DNA from: an uncultured Acidimicrobiales bacterium
Lineage (GTDB): Bacteria > Actinomycetota > Acidimicrobiia > Acidimicrobiales > SHLQ01
Length of the DNA stretch: 64,000 nt
Assembly (NCBI GenBank): GCA_938038815.1
Contig: CALHTF010000028.1
Span: 38,724 to 102,723 of the forward strand
Direction: 5' to 3'
Position numbers and translations under genes: made by a program
The notes under the pieces: model-generated
What the model was told of the DNA's origin: nothing
Database searches by the model: none
Seen by the model: the letters and a program-made list of their open reading frames with translations, nothing else
In this document: positions 9,214 to 17,985 of the stretch, one piece after another
Layout: each line of letters starts with the position of its first letter
Position numbering within the stretch: the stretch's first letter is position 1

Positions 9214-9258
9214 GAACCAGAGAGTACTCGTGTCAGATCGCTACACACGACCCCAATT

Positions 9259-10464
9259 TCAGGCGTCGAGCAAGATGACGGTGATGGTGTCGCCGACCAC
9301 GGCGCCGTCACCATCGGGCAACACGGCGAGCGCATTGGCATCGGCCATGGCCCGCAGCTGGTGCGACCCCTGCCCGCCGGCCGATTTCACCCGGTAGGCG
9401 CCGTCGCGGTACTCGACTGCGGTTCGGGCAAAGTGGGTCTTGCCGTCGGCGTGGCGCTTGAGATCACCTTCGACAACCGCCTGCACCCACGGGCGATCCT
9501 GTACCGAGTGACCCGCCATCTTGCGCAGCGCCGGCCGAGCGAAAAGTTCGTACGAAACCATCGACGACACCGGGTTTCCGGGCAGGCCAAACACGGGCAT
9601 CTCGCCCACGAAACCAAAGGCCATTGGCTTGGCGGGCTTGATGGCGATCTGCATCCAGCGCATCTCGCCGATCTCGTCGAGCACCACCTTCACAAAGTCG
9701 AAGGCGCCCATGCTCACTCCCCCGCTACTGAGCAAGGCGTCGCATGTTTCGGTGGCGCCTTGGATCACCGCGGTGAGCGACTCCTTATCGTCGCGAACCA
9801 ACCCGAGATCGACCGGTTCGAAACCGCTCTCGTCGAGCAAGGCGAGCAGGGTACGGCGGTTCGAATCGCGAATCTGGCCATGTTCGAGTGGCTGGCTTGG
9901 ATCGTCGATCAGCTCGTCGCCGGTCGAGATCACGCCCACTCGGGGTCGGGGCCCGGCCAGCACGTCGGCAACACCGAGGCTCGATAGCACGCCGAGGTGA
10001 CCAGGGGTGAGCACCGTGCCAGCCGGAAACACCAGGTCGCCGGGCTCGATATCTTCGCCAGCCGACCGAATGTGATTGCCCACCGGAACCGCCTCGGCGA
10101 TCTCGACCGTTGCACCGTCGTCGGACAGCTCGGTGAGTTCGACCATGATTACTGCGTCGGCGCCCGGCGGCATCGGTGCACCGGTCATGATCCGGGCCGC
10201 CTGGCCCCGTCCGACGGCGATATCGCCCTTGTCGCCAGCCGCAATGGTGCCGACCACCTCGAGGGTTCGGGGTGCCGAGTCGGTGTCGCCGGCCTGAACC
10301 GCGAAACCGTCCATAGCGGTATTGGCAAACGGCGGCACCGCCCCGACCGAGGCAACATCCTCGGCCAGCACAAGACCCAACGCGGAGGCAGTCGCGACCC
10401 GGGCGGACGGCAGCGCCGAAACGGATCCGATTACAAATTCTCGGGCTTCTTCGAGAGGAATCAT
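9259..10464 (-). CDS. moeA: molybdopterin molybdotransferase MoeA
   Basis: 401 residues. Inserts molybdate into adenylylated molybdopterin. Visible family segments are ANTAMDGFAV, TGAPMPPGADAVIMVE, STGDELID, SSGGVSMGAFDFVKVVL and GLPGNPVSS. Length and domain order (I-IV) match MoeA (about 400). First of the three molybdenum-cofactor genes, starting 18 bp after the UDP-sugar pyrophosphorylase stop, so it may be transcribed with that gene. moaB/mog, moaD/E and mobA are not in this window. Confidence 0.95.
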   Translation of the reverse strand: MIPLEEAREFVIGSVSALPSARVATASALGLVLAEDVASVGAVPPFANTAMDGFAVQAGDTDSAPRTLEVVGTIAAGDKGDIAVGRGQAARIMTGAPMPPGADAVIMVELTELSDDGATVEIAEAVPVGNHIRSAGEDIEPGDLVFPAGTVLTPGHLGVLSSLGVADVLAGPRPRVGVISTGDELIDDPSQPLEHGQIRDSNRRTLLALLDESGFEPVDLGLVRDDKESLTAVIQGATETCDALLSSGGVSMGAFDFVKVVLDEIGEMRWMQIAIKPAKPMAFGFVGEMPVFGLPGNPVSSMVSYELFARPALRKMAGHSVQDRPWVQAVVEGDLKRHADGKTHFARTAVEYRDGAYRVKSAGGQGSHQLRAMADANALAVLPDGDGAVVGDTITVILLDA

Positions 10465-10482
10465 CGCCCGACCTTACCGGGA

Positions 10483-11916
10483 TTAGCCGTTGAGCTTGGT
10501 GCCGTCCGGGCCGAGCGCTGTCGGGCCATCAAGAGCAAACCCCTCGGGCAGCTTGGCCGCTAACTCGTCCGCATCGAGCGCAAACCGCGGGTCGATCTCA
10601 AGATCGACCGGCGCGCCGTCGCCGTCGCTCGGCACCGGCACCCCAGCCGCCTCAAACCAGCGGCGGTACAGGTCGTTCATCAACACGCGCGCCGACTCGG
10701 GCGAGTTCGAGCCCTCGGCGTTCTTGATCGGACAGAACTCATCGTCTCGAGCAGCTTCCATCGTGATGCTGGCCGAAGCCATCGGAAGAGCGTCGAACAA
10801 AAAGGCCTCAAACTTGATGGCGTTGGGTTCGTCGGGGGTGACCACGTCGCCGGCGGCATTGAGATGGGTGATCTTCTTGTGTGCCCGGTGAAACGGCAGC
10901 TGAAGTCGACCCTCGGTAAGGCGCAGCGCAAAGGCAACATCGATGCAGTGCACGGCGATCGAACCCGCCCAGTAGGTGAGCGAACCATCGTCGTTACACA
11001 TCTCGGCCAGCTCGTCGGGAAGGTCGCTGTACTCGACCATGCCGGTGGTGCCGTCGATCTTGGCGACCAAGCCCATTTTCTCGCCAGGCGATTCTTTCCG
11101 CACGGCGGTGTTCGACATTTCGGCACCGGCGAGCGAGTGATAACCCAAGAACTCCGGGCGGCACATGCGCACCTTGGGGTTGTCGACCTGGAAGCTAAAG
11201 ATGGTGGTGATTCCGGCCGCCGCCATCTCTTCGAGCGCTCCGCTCTTACGCAGTGCGCTGAACATTCCACCGTGACCGTCGGCGGCCGAGGCAAGACTGT
11301 CGGTGCTGGCCCGCAGGAGCGCTCCGGTCGTGGCATCGACGGCGGGCAGCGTGCCCTGCACCACAAAGGTGATACTTGCGGGGTCGAGACCAAAGTGGTC
11401 CTCGGCCGCGAAACTTGCCTTGGTGACCGCATCGTTCTGGGGCGAGGTGAGGATGTACCAGGGAAGATCGCAGCCGTAGCGATCGCGAACCGCAGCGATT
11501 TTGGCGGCGTGTTGAGCGAACAGGGTGCGGCCGGTGATCGGCGCATAGGGGTAGTCGCCCTTTGGGCCCTCGAACCCCAGGCGCGATCCCTGCCCGCCGG
11601 CCAGCAGGAAGGCGGCCACTTTGCCCGACCGCAGCAGCGCTTCGCCCGCTTCTCGGGCGGCGACCTCGGCGGCCCGGGCGGCATCGTCGGCGGGAAGAGG
11701 AATGGTCTCGGCTTCGGTTACCTCGCCTAGCGGTTTTTCGGCGTGGTCGCTCTTGACGAACTGGTCGATCAAATCGCCAACCAACTCCAAGTCGAGCGCG
11801 TGCACCTGGTCGGCGAGGTTCTGCTGTTCAGCACCTTCGAGTTGGCCAAGCGCAGTTGCCAGATCGTTTTGGCCGGCGGCTTGGAGCGCTTCGATAGCGG
11901 TAGCGACAGAACTCAT
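10483..11916 (-). CDS. UDP-N-acetylhexosamine/UDP-sugar pyrophosphorylase, eukaryotic UAP1 type
   Basis: 477 residues from the ATG at 11916, chosen because GAGG lies 6-7 nt upstream; an in-frame extension to 11967 has no such signal. Nucleotidyltransferase (UDPGP family): LLAGGQGSRLGFEGPKG is the UTP-binding loop, PWYILTSPQND follows, and MCRPEFLGYHSL plus GEKMGLVAKIDGTTGMVEYSD are typical of UAP1/AGX-type enzymes. It makes UDP-GlcNAc or a related UDP-sugar from the sugar-1-phosphate. The usual bacterial GlmU is a different family, so this may be a second route or act on another sugar. Lies between plsY and moeA on one strand. Confidence 0.85.
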   Translation of the reverse strand: MSSVATAIEALQAAGQNDLATALGQLEGAEQQNLADQVHALDLELVGDLIDQFVKSDHAEKPLGEVTEAETIPLPADDAARAAEVAAREAGEALLRSGKVAAFLLAGGQGSRLGFEGPKGDYPYAPITGRTLFAQHAAKIAAVRDRYGCDLPWYILTSPQNDAVTKASFAAEDHFGLDPASITFVVQGTLPAVDATTGALLRASTDSLASAADGHGGMFSALRKSGALEEMAAAGITTIFSFQVDNPKVRMCRPEFLGYHSLAGAEMSNTAVRKESPGEKMGLVAKIDGTTGMVEYSDLPDELAEMCNDDGSLTYWAGSIAVHCIDVAFALRLTEGRLQLPFHRAHKKITHLNAAGDVVTPDEPNAIKFEAFLFDALPMASASITMEAARDDEFCPIKNAEGSNSPESARVLMNDLYRRWFEAAGVPVPSDGDGAPVDLEIDPRFALDADELAAKLPEGFALDGPTALGPDGTKLNG

Positions 11917-12002
11917 GGGGGACCTCATTGCATGGGGGGCGCGGGAAAGAGACAGACACTGCTTCAATCGGCGATCCTAGGGCGCTCTTTAACCCGGCGC
12001 GA

Positions 12003-12599
12003 CTACCGACCTGTTCGACTCAGCGAGTGCTCTTTGCGGCTCACCAAGCGAACAATGTTGCTGGTGTGACGGGCGATGACCAGCGCGATCATGGCGACCG
12101 TAACCACGACCTCCCACAGCGGACGATCGGTCAAGTACACCAGCACACCCAGCGCCACCGCGGTGACCATCGAGGCCACCGAGGCCTTCTTGCCGAGTCG
12201 GGCGATAGCGAAGAAGGCCACCAGCAAACCCAAGCCAATAAGGGGGAACATGGCGAACACCCCGCCGCCCGCGGTGGCAGCGCCCTTGCCGCCCTTGAAG
12301 TGGCGGTACGCCGGGAAGATATGGCCCAAGGTGGCCGCAACCCAGCCAACCGCCGCGAGCGGACGTCCGCTGAGCGCCAGGCCAGCGAGCACCGGCAATA
12401 GACCCTTTAAAATGTCGATCGCAAACACGATCGCACCCGCCCGTTTACCGGCGATACGCAGCACATTCGATGCCCCAGGATTGCCCGAACCTTCATGTTC
12501 GGGGTCGTGACCGGTCCAGTACGCCACCAAATGGGCGCTGGGGAACGTGCCGACGAGGTAGGCGGCGACTGCCATTGCAACGGCAGCGAGAAGAGTCAC
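12003..12599 (-). CDS. plsY: acyl-phosphate:glycerol-3-phosphate acyltransferase PlsY
   Basis: 198 residues, five to six membrane segments. Transfers the acyl group from acyl-phosphate to glycerol-3-phosphate, the first step of phospholipid synthesis, in the inner membrane. The three PlsY motifs are visible: GTFPSAHL and GSGNPGASNVLR near the N-terminus, GHIFPAYRHFKGGKGAAT in the middle, and RHTSNIVRL near the C-terminus. Length is typical (about 200). PlsX is not in the window. Confidence 0.95.
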   Translation of the reverse strand: MTLLAAVAMAVAAYLVGTFPSAHLVAYWTGHDPEHEGSGNPGASNVLRIAGKRAGAIVFAIDILKGLLPVLAGLALSGRPLAAVGWVAATLGHIFPAYRHFKGGKGAATAGGGVFAMFPLIGLGLLVAFFAIARLGKKASVASMVTAVALGVLVYLTDRPLWEVVVTVAMIALVIARHTSNIVRLVSRKEHSLSRTGR

Positions 12600-12644
12600 A
12601 CGCTCACTTTAGAAGCTTTGACGCCCGCCCCCTAGAATTGTTTC

Positions 12645-13052
12645 GTGCCAACCTACGAATACTCCTGCGATACCTGCGGCAGCGCCTTCGACTGGGAACA
12701 GTCATTTAGCGAAGACACGCTGACCAAATGCCCCGGAAAACGCAAAGGCGGCCCGGCCACCGAAGCGTGCTCGTCACCAGGCAAAGGCAAAGTGAATAAG
12801 GTATTTAGCGCCGTCGGCATTTCGTTCAAGGGCGACGGCTTCTACAAGAACGATCACGGCGCAGGCGCCCAGAGCAAGAAGGCCAGTGAGGCCTCGTCGT
12901 CGTCGAGTTCGACCAGCACCTCGACGTCTACCGACAGCTCCTCGGACACCAAGTCCGAAACCACGTCGGAAACCAAGTCCGAAACCAAGTCCGAAAAGAA
13001 AACCGAGAAGAAGGCCGACAAGAAGAAGGCGTCGGCCAAGGCCAAGAAGTAG
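12645..13052 (+). CDS. FmdB-type zinc-ribbon protein with Ser/Lys-rich tail
   Basis: 135 residues from a GTG start (PTYEYSCDTCG). The first about 75 residues are a FmdB/CxxC zinc-ribbon regulatory domain: paired cysteines CDTC, then C29 and C42, and the conserved VFSAVGISFKGDGFYKND segment. The last about 60 residues are low complexity, first Ser/Thr-rich then repeats of KSET and EKK, probably disordered. Family role unclear (originally linked to amidase/formamidase regulation). Divergent from plsY, with 45 bp between the starts. Confidence 0.85.
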   Translation: MPTYEYSCDTCGSAFDWEQSFSEDTLTKCPGKRKGGPATEACSSPGKGKVNKVFSAVGISFKGDGFYKNDHGAGAQSKKASEASSSSSSTSTSTSTDSSSDTKSETTSETKSETKSEKKTEKKADKKKASAKAKK

Positions 13053-13145
13053 CTCCTCGGCACTCGCCGCCCACGCGGCCCTCGACATTGTTGCGACGCT
13101 TCGTCGCCTCCCGCTCCCCTGCGATCACCATCCCACGGGAGCATC

Positions 13146-13661
13146 ATGCCCACATCACCTTCTCGCCCCTCTCACTCTTCTCGACGACCGCCGATCCGTC
13201 GGCCACAAGCCCGACCCGCCGGTCGACCGTTCGCTCGGCTCCGCCGTTTCTTTGGCCGTCACCTGACGGCATTTCGCCTGGGCGCCGGAGCGGTTGCGCT
13301 CGTTGCCGGACTATCGCTTTCGCCTGACCCGAGCACCCGACCCGACCCACAGGTCACCGAACCGGTCGCTGGCCCAGACGGTATCGACCCGGTGCTCTCG
13401 GACAGCCGGGTCGCGGTGGCCATCGCTCGCACCGCGTCGACCCCCGAACTCGCGCCCGGCGATCTCGTCCACGCAATCGTCGTGACCGACCCGTTGATCG
13501 CCGGCGAAACCCGGCCACCCACCATCGCCATCCGCGACATCGTGGTGTTGGCGCACGACGAAGCCTCCACCACCATCGCGGTCGACGAAGCCCAAGCTCC
13601 ATCGCTTGTCCAGGCAACCCTCGACGGGTCGGTCGTGCTCGCCCGCACCAACGGCGGTTGA
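13146..13661 (+). CDS. membrane protein with RcpC/CpaB-like (Flp pilus assembly) domain
   Basis: 171 residues; ATG preceded by GGGAG 4 nt upstream. A basic, Pro/Arg-rich N-terminus and one TM helix (about residues 44-60) precede a domain that follows the RcpC/CpaB C-terminal pattern: LAPGDLVHAIVVTDP, IAIRDIVVLA, then a TTIAVDEAQAPSLVQATLDGSVVL segment. CpaB/RcpC proteins act in Flp/Tad pilus assembly. This one appears to lack the preceding SAF repeat and is short. No tad genes flank it; the TadE/TadG block lies 23 kb away. Assignment by pattern only. Confidence 0.5.
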   Translation: MPTSPSRPSHSSRRPPIRRPQARPAGRPFARLRRFFGRHLTAFRLGAGAVALVAGLSLSPDPSTRPDPQVTEPVAGPDGIDPVLSDSRVAVAIARTASTPELAPGDLVHAIVVTDPLIAGETRPPTIAIRDIVVLAHDEASTTIAVDEAQAPSLVQATLDGSVVLARTNGG

Positions 13662-13668
13662 ATCCGGG

Positions 13669-13701
13669 TTCTGATCGCGCTTGACCCGCTCTGAGCGGGT
13701 T
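13669..13701. repeat. palindromic repeat, left half (interrupted by IS)
   Basis: Starts TTCTGATCGCG and runs into the palindrome ACCCGCTCTGAGCGGGT (13684-13700), stopping at the left IS end. It matches the left part of the intact copies at 49530-49585 (inverted) and 51218-51270. Confidence 0.8.
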
Positions 13702-14715
13702 GTGCAACTGACGGAGCTCCGTTACAGACGGGGCTCTGTTGGTTGTGTTGTTTTCTGTAGTAGTCGTTCGTACGGCGTGTGTCCATCGAGACCGCCGTGG
13801 GGTCGTTCGAAGTTGTAGTAGTTCTCCCATTCGTTGAGTCGTTGGTTGAACATTTCGGTGTCGTCGATGAGTTGTCCGTCGAGGAGTCTGTAGAACTCTT
13901 CTGCGTCGATGCGGTGTGATCGTTCGACTTTGCCGTTAAGTCTTGGTGTGGCCGGTTTGATGTAGACGTGTTTGATGCCGCGGTCGAGTACGTGCCAGTG
14001 GAACTGTGAGCCGAATTCGGATCCGTTGTCTGTTTGGATGACGTCGATTCTGAAGGGCAGCTTTTGGGCGACGTAGTCGAGGAACTGGATAGCGGTTTTC
14101 TGGTTGTTCTTGTCGTAGATCTTGAGGACTCGTAGACGGGTGCAGTCGTCGATGGCGGTGAATTGGTAGTAGCGGGGTTTGCGTGCGCCCTCTAGCGGCG
14201 TAATGAATTTGACGTCCATTTGGACTCGGTGTCCGGGTTGTTGCTTCTCGTAGCGTTTCCAGCGTTTGCCTTGGGCCTGGTGTCGTTTGTTGGATGGCAG
14301 CCGGTTCATGTCGAGGCGTTTGAGTATTCGCCAGACCCCGGATTGGGAGATATCGATGTCGTGGTATCGCTTGAGGTACATCGATATTTTGAGCGGTCCG
14401 AAGTGGTAGTGCTGGCGGAGGTGGACGACTTTGCCTATGACGTCTTCGGGGGTTGCGGTTGGGCTGTGGTGTGGCCTGCGGGATTTGTCTCGTAGTCCAG
14501 CTAGGCCTTGTTCTTCGTATCTGCGTCGCCATCGGTAGAACCGGTTTCGGCTGATGCCGTAGTAGCGGCATGTCGCGGCGACGTTGCCGGATACTTCTTC
14601 GGCGTGTCTGAGGATCGCGAGACGGTGTTTGGCTTGGCGTTGTAGTTCTTGTTCGTTCATGGAATCTCTCTATTCTCAGAGACTCCGACTGTCACGCGTG
14701 TCCGTCAGCTTTAGA
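13701..14715 (-). mobile_element. IS481-like insertion sequence, about 1,015 bp
   Basis: A single transposase gene is bounded by imperfect inverted repeats at 13706-13733 and 14683-14710 that share CTGACGG, then CGT-ACAG and further bases (roughly 20 of 28 positions). The element is flanked by CCGCTCTGAGCGGGT (13686-13700) and CCGCCTAGAGCGGGT (14716-14730). These agree at 12 of 15 positions and look like an aged target-site duplication of the palindromic core. The boundaries are my reading, not a database match. Confidence 0.7.
13722..14660 (-). CDS. IS481-family transposase (DDE/rve integrase core)
   Basis: 312 residues. An N-terminal helix-turn-helix (NVAATCRYYGISRNRFYRWR, about 26-45) and a second HTH-like region precede an rve integrase-core DDE domain. 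The catalytic acids are visible in VQMDVKFI (first Asp), IQTDNGSEFGSQ (second Asp) and LNGKVERSHR (Glu). The C-terminus NFERPHGGLDGHTPYERL is typical of IS3/IS481 relatives. One uninterrupted reading frame without programmed frameshift favours IS481. Looks intact. Only copy in the window. Confidence 0.9.
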   Translation of the reverse strand: MNEQELQRQAKHRLAILRHAEEVSGNVAATCRYYGISRNRFYRWRRRYEEQGLAGLRDKSRRPHHSPTATPEDVIGKVVHLRQHYHFGPLKISMYLKRYHDIDISQSGVWRILKRLDMNRLPSNKRHQAQGKRWKRYEKQQPGHRVQMDVKFITPLEGARKPRYYQFTAIDDCTRLRVLKIYDKNNQKTAIQFLDYVAQKLPFRIDVIQTDNGSEFGSQFHWHVLDRGIKHVYIKPATPRLNGKVERSHRIDAEEFYRLLDGQLIDDTEMFNQRLNEWENYYNFERPHGGLDGHTPYERLLQKTTQPTEPRL

Positions 14716-14750
14716 CCGCCTAGAGCGGGTCAAACGCGAAAATTTCGGGG
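14716..14750. repeat. palindromic repeat, right half (interrupted by IS)
   Basis: Right flank of the insertion sequence: CCGCCTAGAGCGGGT, then CAAACGCG and AAAATTTCGGGG, matching the right part of the intact palindromic elements elsewhere in the window. Ends a few bases before the tldE stop. Confidence 0.75.
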
Positions 14751-14752
14751 GG

Positions 14753-16093
14753 TTAGCTGCCGGACATGGTTACGTCGGCGATCGACATGGTGACCCCGGT
14801 GGCCGACATGGGTAGCCATTCGGTGTCGTCGGCGATCGCCATGACGTCGAGCATCATGCGTTGCAGGGTCGACGCAATGGTGACCTCGCGGATCGGCTCG
14901 GCGAGTTCGCCGTTGCGAATCCGTAGTCCCGAGGCACCGGTCGAGAAGTCGCCACTCGTTGGGTTTACGCCCGAGTGCAGGCCCGAAACCGAGGTGACCA
15001 ACAAGCCGTTGTCGATACCGGCGATGAGGTCTTCGCGGCTGATCTCGCCGGGCTGAATCGAAACGGCCCGGGTTCCGACGCCGGGGGTCGACTTGAAGCC
15101 GCCGCGCACCGCCGAGCCCGTCGACGCCGTTCCGGCCCGACGAGCGGTGTAACTGTTGTGCACAAAGCTCTTCAGTTCGCCAGCGTCGATGAGCAGGTTG
15201 CGCCGGGTGGCCAAACCTTCGCCATCGGTAGCGCTGGCGGTGAGTGCCCGGGGATCGGTCGGGTCGTCGACCAGGGTGATCTTGGTATCGGCCACCATCT
15301 CGCCGAGTCGGTCGGCAAAGGGCGACCGGCCCTTCAACACGCGCTCGCCGCTCAGCGTGCCAGCGATGATGCCGGTGAACTGGGCGGCCACGTACGGATC
15401 GAGCACCACGGTCAACCGCTCGCTCGGCGCCTGCTTGGCACCGAGCAGCTGGGTGGCCCGTTTTGCCGCGTCGGCGGCTGCCTTGTCGATATCGAGTTCG
15501 CTCAACTCGCGGCCAATAGCGTACCCGAACCCGTCTTGGGTGTCGTCGCCTTCGTTGGCGATAACACTCACCGACACATACGCCGTCGACTCTTTGGTGG
15601 TCGAGCGGATGCCGGCGGTCGTCGCAAACGCCGACTCGCCAAACCCGTCGTAGTAGTCGGCCGACTCGACGATGGAGATTCGCGGGTCGCGCGCCTTCGC
15701 CGCCTTCTCGAGCTCGAGAGCCAGGTCGATCTTGGCGGTGGTCTCCACGGCGTTCACGTCGCGGAACAGGTCGAGCTCGACCGGCTTGACGCCATCGGGT
15801 TCGGCAAGGCCGAGGAACTCATCTTCGGTGCCGAACGACGCATTGTCACGAGCTTCGGTCAGCGTTTCGGTGAGCACGTCGAAGTCGAGCGAACCGCAGT
15901 AGGCGAAGCCTTGGCGTTGATCGGCGATCACCCGGATACCCACGCCCTGAGACTCCGACGAGGTCAGCGATTCGATATCGCCTTCGTACACCCGAATCTC
16001 GGTGTCGGTTCCCTTTACGGCAACAACTTCGAGTTGTTCGCCGTCTTGAGCGAGGGCCAACACGCGGTCGGCCAGGTCGAGAAGTTCGGTCAT
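14753..16093 (-). CDS. tldE: TldE/PmbA-family protein (inactive partner of TldD)
   Basis: 446 residues. PmbA/TldE-type member of the TldD peptidase family, which forms a TldD/TldE heterodimer that degrades unfolded or leader peptides in the cytoplasm. It lacks the HExxxH zinc motif of TldD, as expected for TldE. Visible segments are SQGVGIRVIADQRQGFAYCG near the N-terminus, LDPYVAAQFTGIIAGTLSGE in the middle, and GEISREDLIAGIDNGLLVT-like C-terminal residues. Its start overlaps the tldD stop by 4 bp (16090-16093). The stop is close to the inserted IS element, but the reading frame appears complete. Confidence 0.92.
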   Translation of the reverse strand: MTELLDLADRVLALAQDGEQLEVVAVKGTDTEIRVYEGDIESLTSSESQGVGIRVIADQRQGFAYCGSLDFDVLTETLTEARDNASFGTEDEFLGLAEPDGVKPVELDLFRDVNAVETTAKIDLALELEKAAKARDPRISIVESADYYDGFGESAFATTAGIRSTTKESTAYVSVSVIANEGDDTQDGFGYAIGRELSELDIDKAAADAAKRATQLLGAKQAPSERLTVVLDPYVAAQFTGIIAGTLSGERVLKGRSPFADRLGEMVADTKITLVDDPTDPRALTASATDGEGLATRRNLLIDAGELKSFVHNSYTARRAGTASTGSAVRGGFKSTPGVGTRAVSIQPGEISREDLIAGIDNGLLVTSVSGLHSGVNPTSGDFSTGASGLRIRNGELAEPIREVTIASTLQRMMLDVMAIADDTEWLPMSATGVTMSIADVTMSGS

Positions 16094-17481
16094 GCTGCGG
16101 TACCGCCGACGGTCAGCGCGGTTACCCGAAGGGTCGGTGTGCCGTCGCCCACCGGCACCCCTTGGCCGTCCTTGCCGCAGGTGCCCGGCGACCCCATAGC
16201 GAAGTCGTCGCCCAACATATCGATGCGGGTGAGGACCTCAGGGCCGTTGCCGATCAGGTTGCCTTCGCGCAGCGGCGAGGTGATCTTGCCGTCTTCGATC
16301 AGGTAGGCCTCGAGCATGCCGAACACAAAGTCGCCGGTGGTCGTGTTGACCTGTCCGCCACCCAACTGCGCCACGTACACACCCTTCTCGGTGGCGGCGA
16401 TGATGTCTTCGGGCTTGTCCGGACCGTTGGCGATATAGGTGTTGGTCATGCGCACCATCGGCAGGTGCTGGTAGCTCTGGCGGCGGCCGTTACCCGACGA
16501 GGGTCGCCCCTCTTTCACCGCTCGCAGGTGATCCCACATGTAGTCGGTAAGCACGCCCTCCTCGATCAAGGTGTTGGCTTGGGCGGGGCGACCTTCGTCG
16601 TCGATGGCGAACGCTCCCCATTCGGCGCTCATGGTGCCGTCGTCGATCAAGGTCACCAGGTCGGTGGCGACCTTCTCGCCCTTGCGCCCGGCGAACACCG
16701 AAGCAGATTTGGCGACCAGGTCGGCTTCGAGGCCATGACCACAGGCTTCGTGGAACAACACACCGCCGCCGCCGGGCCCGACCACAACCGGCATCGAGCC
16801 GCTCGGCGCAGCTACCGCATCGAGTTTGGTGATGGCCCGGTTGGCCGCCTTGCGAGCGATCTCGGCCACGTCGTACTGATCGAACAGCTCGAACCCAATG
16901 GTGTGGCCAACCGACTCACGGCCGGTCTGCATTCCGGTGTCGCCCATCGCGACACACCCGACCGAGAACAAGGTTTTCACCTGGTCGTCGCTCGCCAACA
17001 GACCGTTGCTGTTGGCCACCAGAATCTGGCGGCGGCTATCACCGTAGCGAGCCGACACCTGCGAGATAGCGGCACCGACTTCCCGGGCAGCTTCGTCGGC
17101 CTTCTTCAACAACTCGACCTTGGTGACCTTGGGGACATCGCTGGGATACACGGCGATCTCGCTAGGCCGTGGCGCATCTTGGCGGGTGAGCTCAACCTCG
17201 TTGGTGCCGCCTCCGCCGCCTCGGGCAGCCGATGCGGCGGCGCGGGCGGCTTCGGCCAAACCCGACTCCGACAGGTCGGCGGTGTGGGCGAAACCGGTCG
17301 TGTCGCCCACCACAACTCGAATCCCGGCGCCCCGGTCGCGACCCGAGGTCAGCTCTTCGATCTTGCCGTCGTCGAGGACCGCCGACGACGACCGCTTGTC
17401 TTCGACAAACACTTCGGCGAAGTCGCCGCCGGTTTCGAGGGCCGTCGAGATGGTTTTTGCTGCTAGGGCTTCGTCGATCAC
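16090..17481 (-). CDS. tldD: TldD metallopeptidase
   Basis: 463 residues from the GTG at 17481 (IDEALAAKTI). The frame is open to 17559, but those 26 Arg/Pro-rich residues do not look like a TldD N-terminus. The zinc site FHEACGHGLEADL (HExxxH at about residues 244-249) is present, with GGGGVLFHE just before it. Catalytic half of the TldD/TldE heterodimer that cleaves small unstructured peptides in the cytoplasm. Co-translated with tldE. Divergent from the thioesterase gene. Confidence 0.9.
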   Translation of the reverse strand: MIDEALAAKTISTALETGGDFAEVFVEDKRSSSAVLDDGKIEELTSGRDRGAGIRVVVGDTTGFAHTADLSESGLAEAARAAASAARGGGGGTNEVELTRQDAPRPSEIAVYPSDVPKVTKVELLKKADEAAREVGAAISQVSARYGDSRRQILVANSNGLLASDDQVKTLFSVGCVAMGDTGMQTGRESVGHTIGFELFDQYDVAEIARKAANRAITKLDAVAAPSGSMPVVVGPGGGGVLFHEACGHGLEADLVAKSASVFAGRKGEKVATDLVTLIDDGTMSAEWGAFAIDDEGRPAQANTLIEEGVLTDYMWDHLRAVKEGRPSSGNGRRQSYQHLPMVRMTNTYIANGPDKPEDIIAATEKGVYVAQLGGGQVNTTTGDFVFGMLEAYLIEDGKITSPLREGNLIGNGPEVLTRIDMLGDDFAMGSPGTCGKDGQGVPVGDGTPTLRVTALTVGGTAA

Positions 17482-17598
17482 AGAGTCATTCCGTTTCGTG
17501 GGTTTCGGGCGCCGAACCGGGCTGCGTCTCGCGTCACGTGCCGCGAAACCACTGGCCAATACTGGCTCTTGGGCGCTGATCCGCTTACTGTACCGCCC

Positions 17599-17985
17599 GT
17601 GCCCCTTGAAGTTGGACTGATTGGCCGGGCGACCCTCACCGTCGCCGAGCCCGACCTCGCCACGAGCCTCGGCTCAGGCGACGTACCGGCCCTCGGCACC
17701 CCGCGTTTGGTGGCCTTGGTCGAGGAGGCGTCGATGGCTGCGCTGAGCGGACATCTTGGCGACGACACCACCTCGGTCGGCATGCGAGTTCATGTCGACC
17801 ATCTGCAACCGAGTGCGCTCGGTGCGGAGGTAGCCGCCGAAGCGGTGCTCGAACGTATCGACGGACGCCGCCTCACCTTTGCGGTAAGCGCGACCCAAAA
17901 CGACCTTACGGTCGCCGAAGGTCAGATCATTCGGGTGGTCGTCGAAACCGGCCGCTTCCTCGAGAAGCTGACCGAACGCGGTTAA
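17599..17985 (+). CDS. hotdog-fold thioesterase, fluoroacetyl-CoA thioesterase (FlK)-like
   Basis: 128 residues from the GTG at 17599 (PLEVGLIG); a TTG at 17569 would add ten residues. Hotdog fold of the FlK-like group: a start like xEVGLxGxATLTV, a conserved LGTPRLVALVEEAS segment with the catalytic-type Thr and Glu, and SVGMRVHVDHLQPSALG. Likely hydrolyses a short acyl-CoA; there is no reason to assume fluoroacetate. Its stop overlaps the convergent lipoprotein gene by 4 bp. Confidence 0.82.
   Translation: MPLEVGLIGRATLTVAEPDLATSLGSGDVPALGTPRLVALVEEASMAALSGHLGDDTTSVGMRVHVDHLQPSALGAEVAAEAVLERIDGRRLTFAVSATQNDLTVAEGQIIRVVVETGRFLEKLTERG

Noticed and set aside
13669..14750. Composite transposon carrying neighbouring genes
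   Set aside because: Only one copy of the insertion sequence is visible; flanking repeats are halves of one palindrome, not IS ends.
17482..17559. Extended TldD N-terminus
   Set aside because: The 26 codons are Arg/Pro-rich, unlike TldD, and the GTG at 17481 gives a family-like start.
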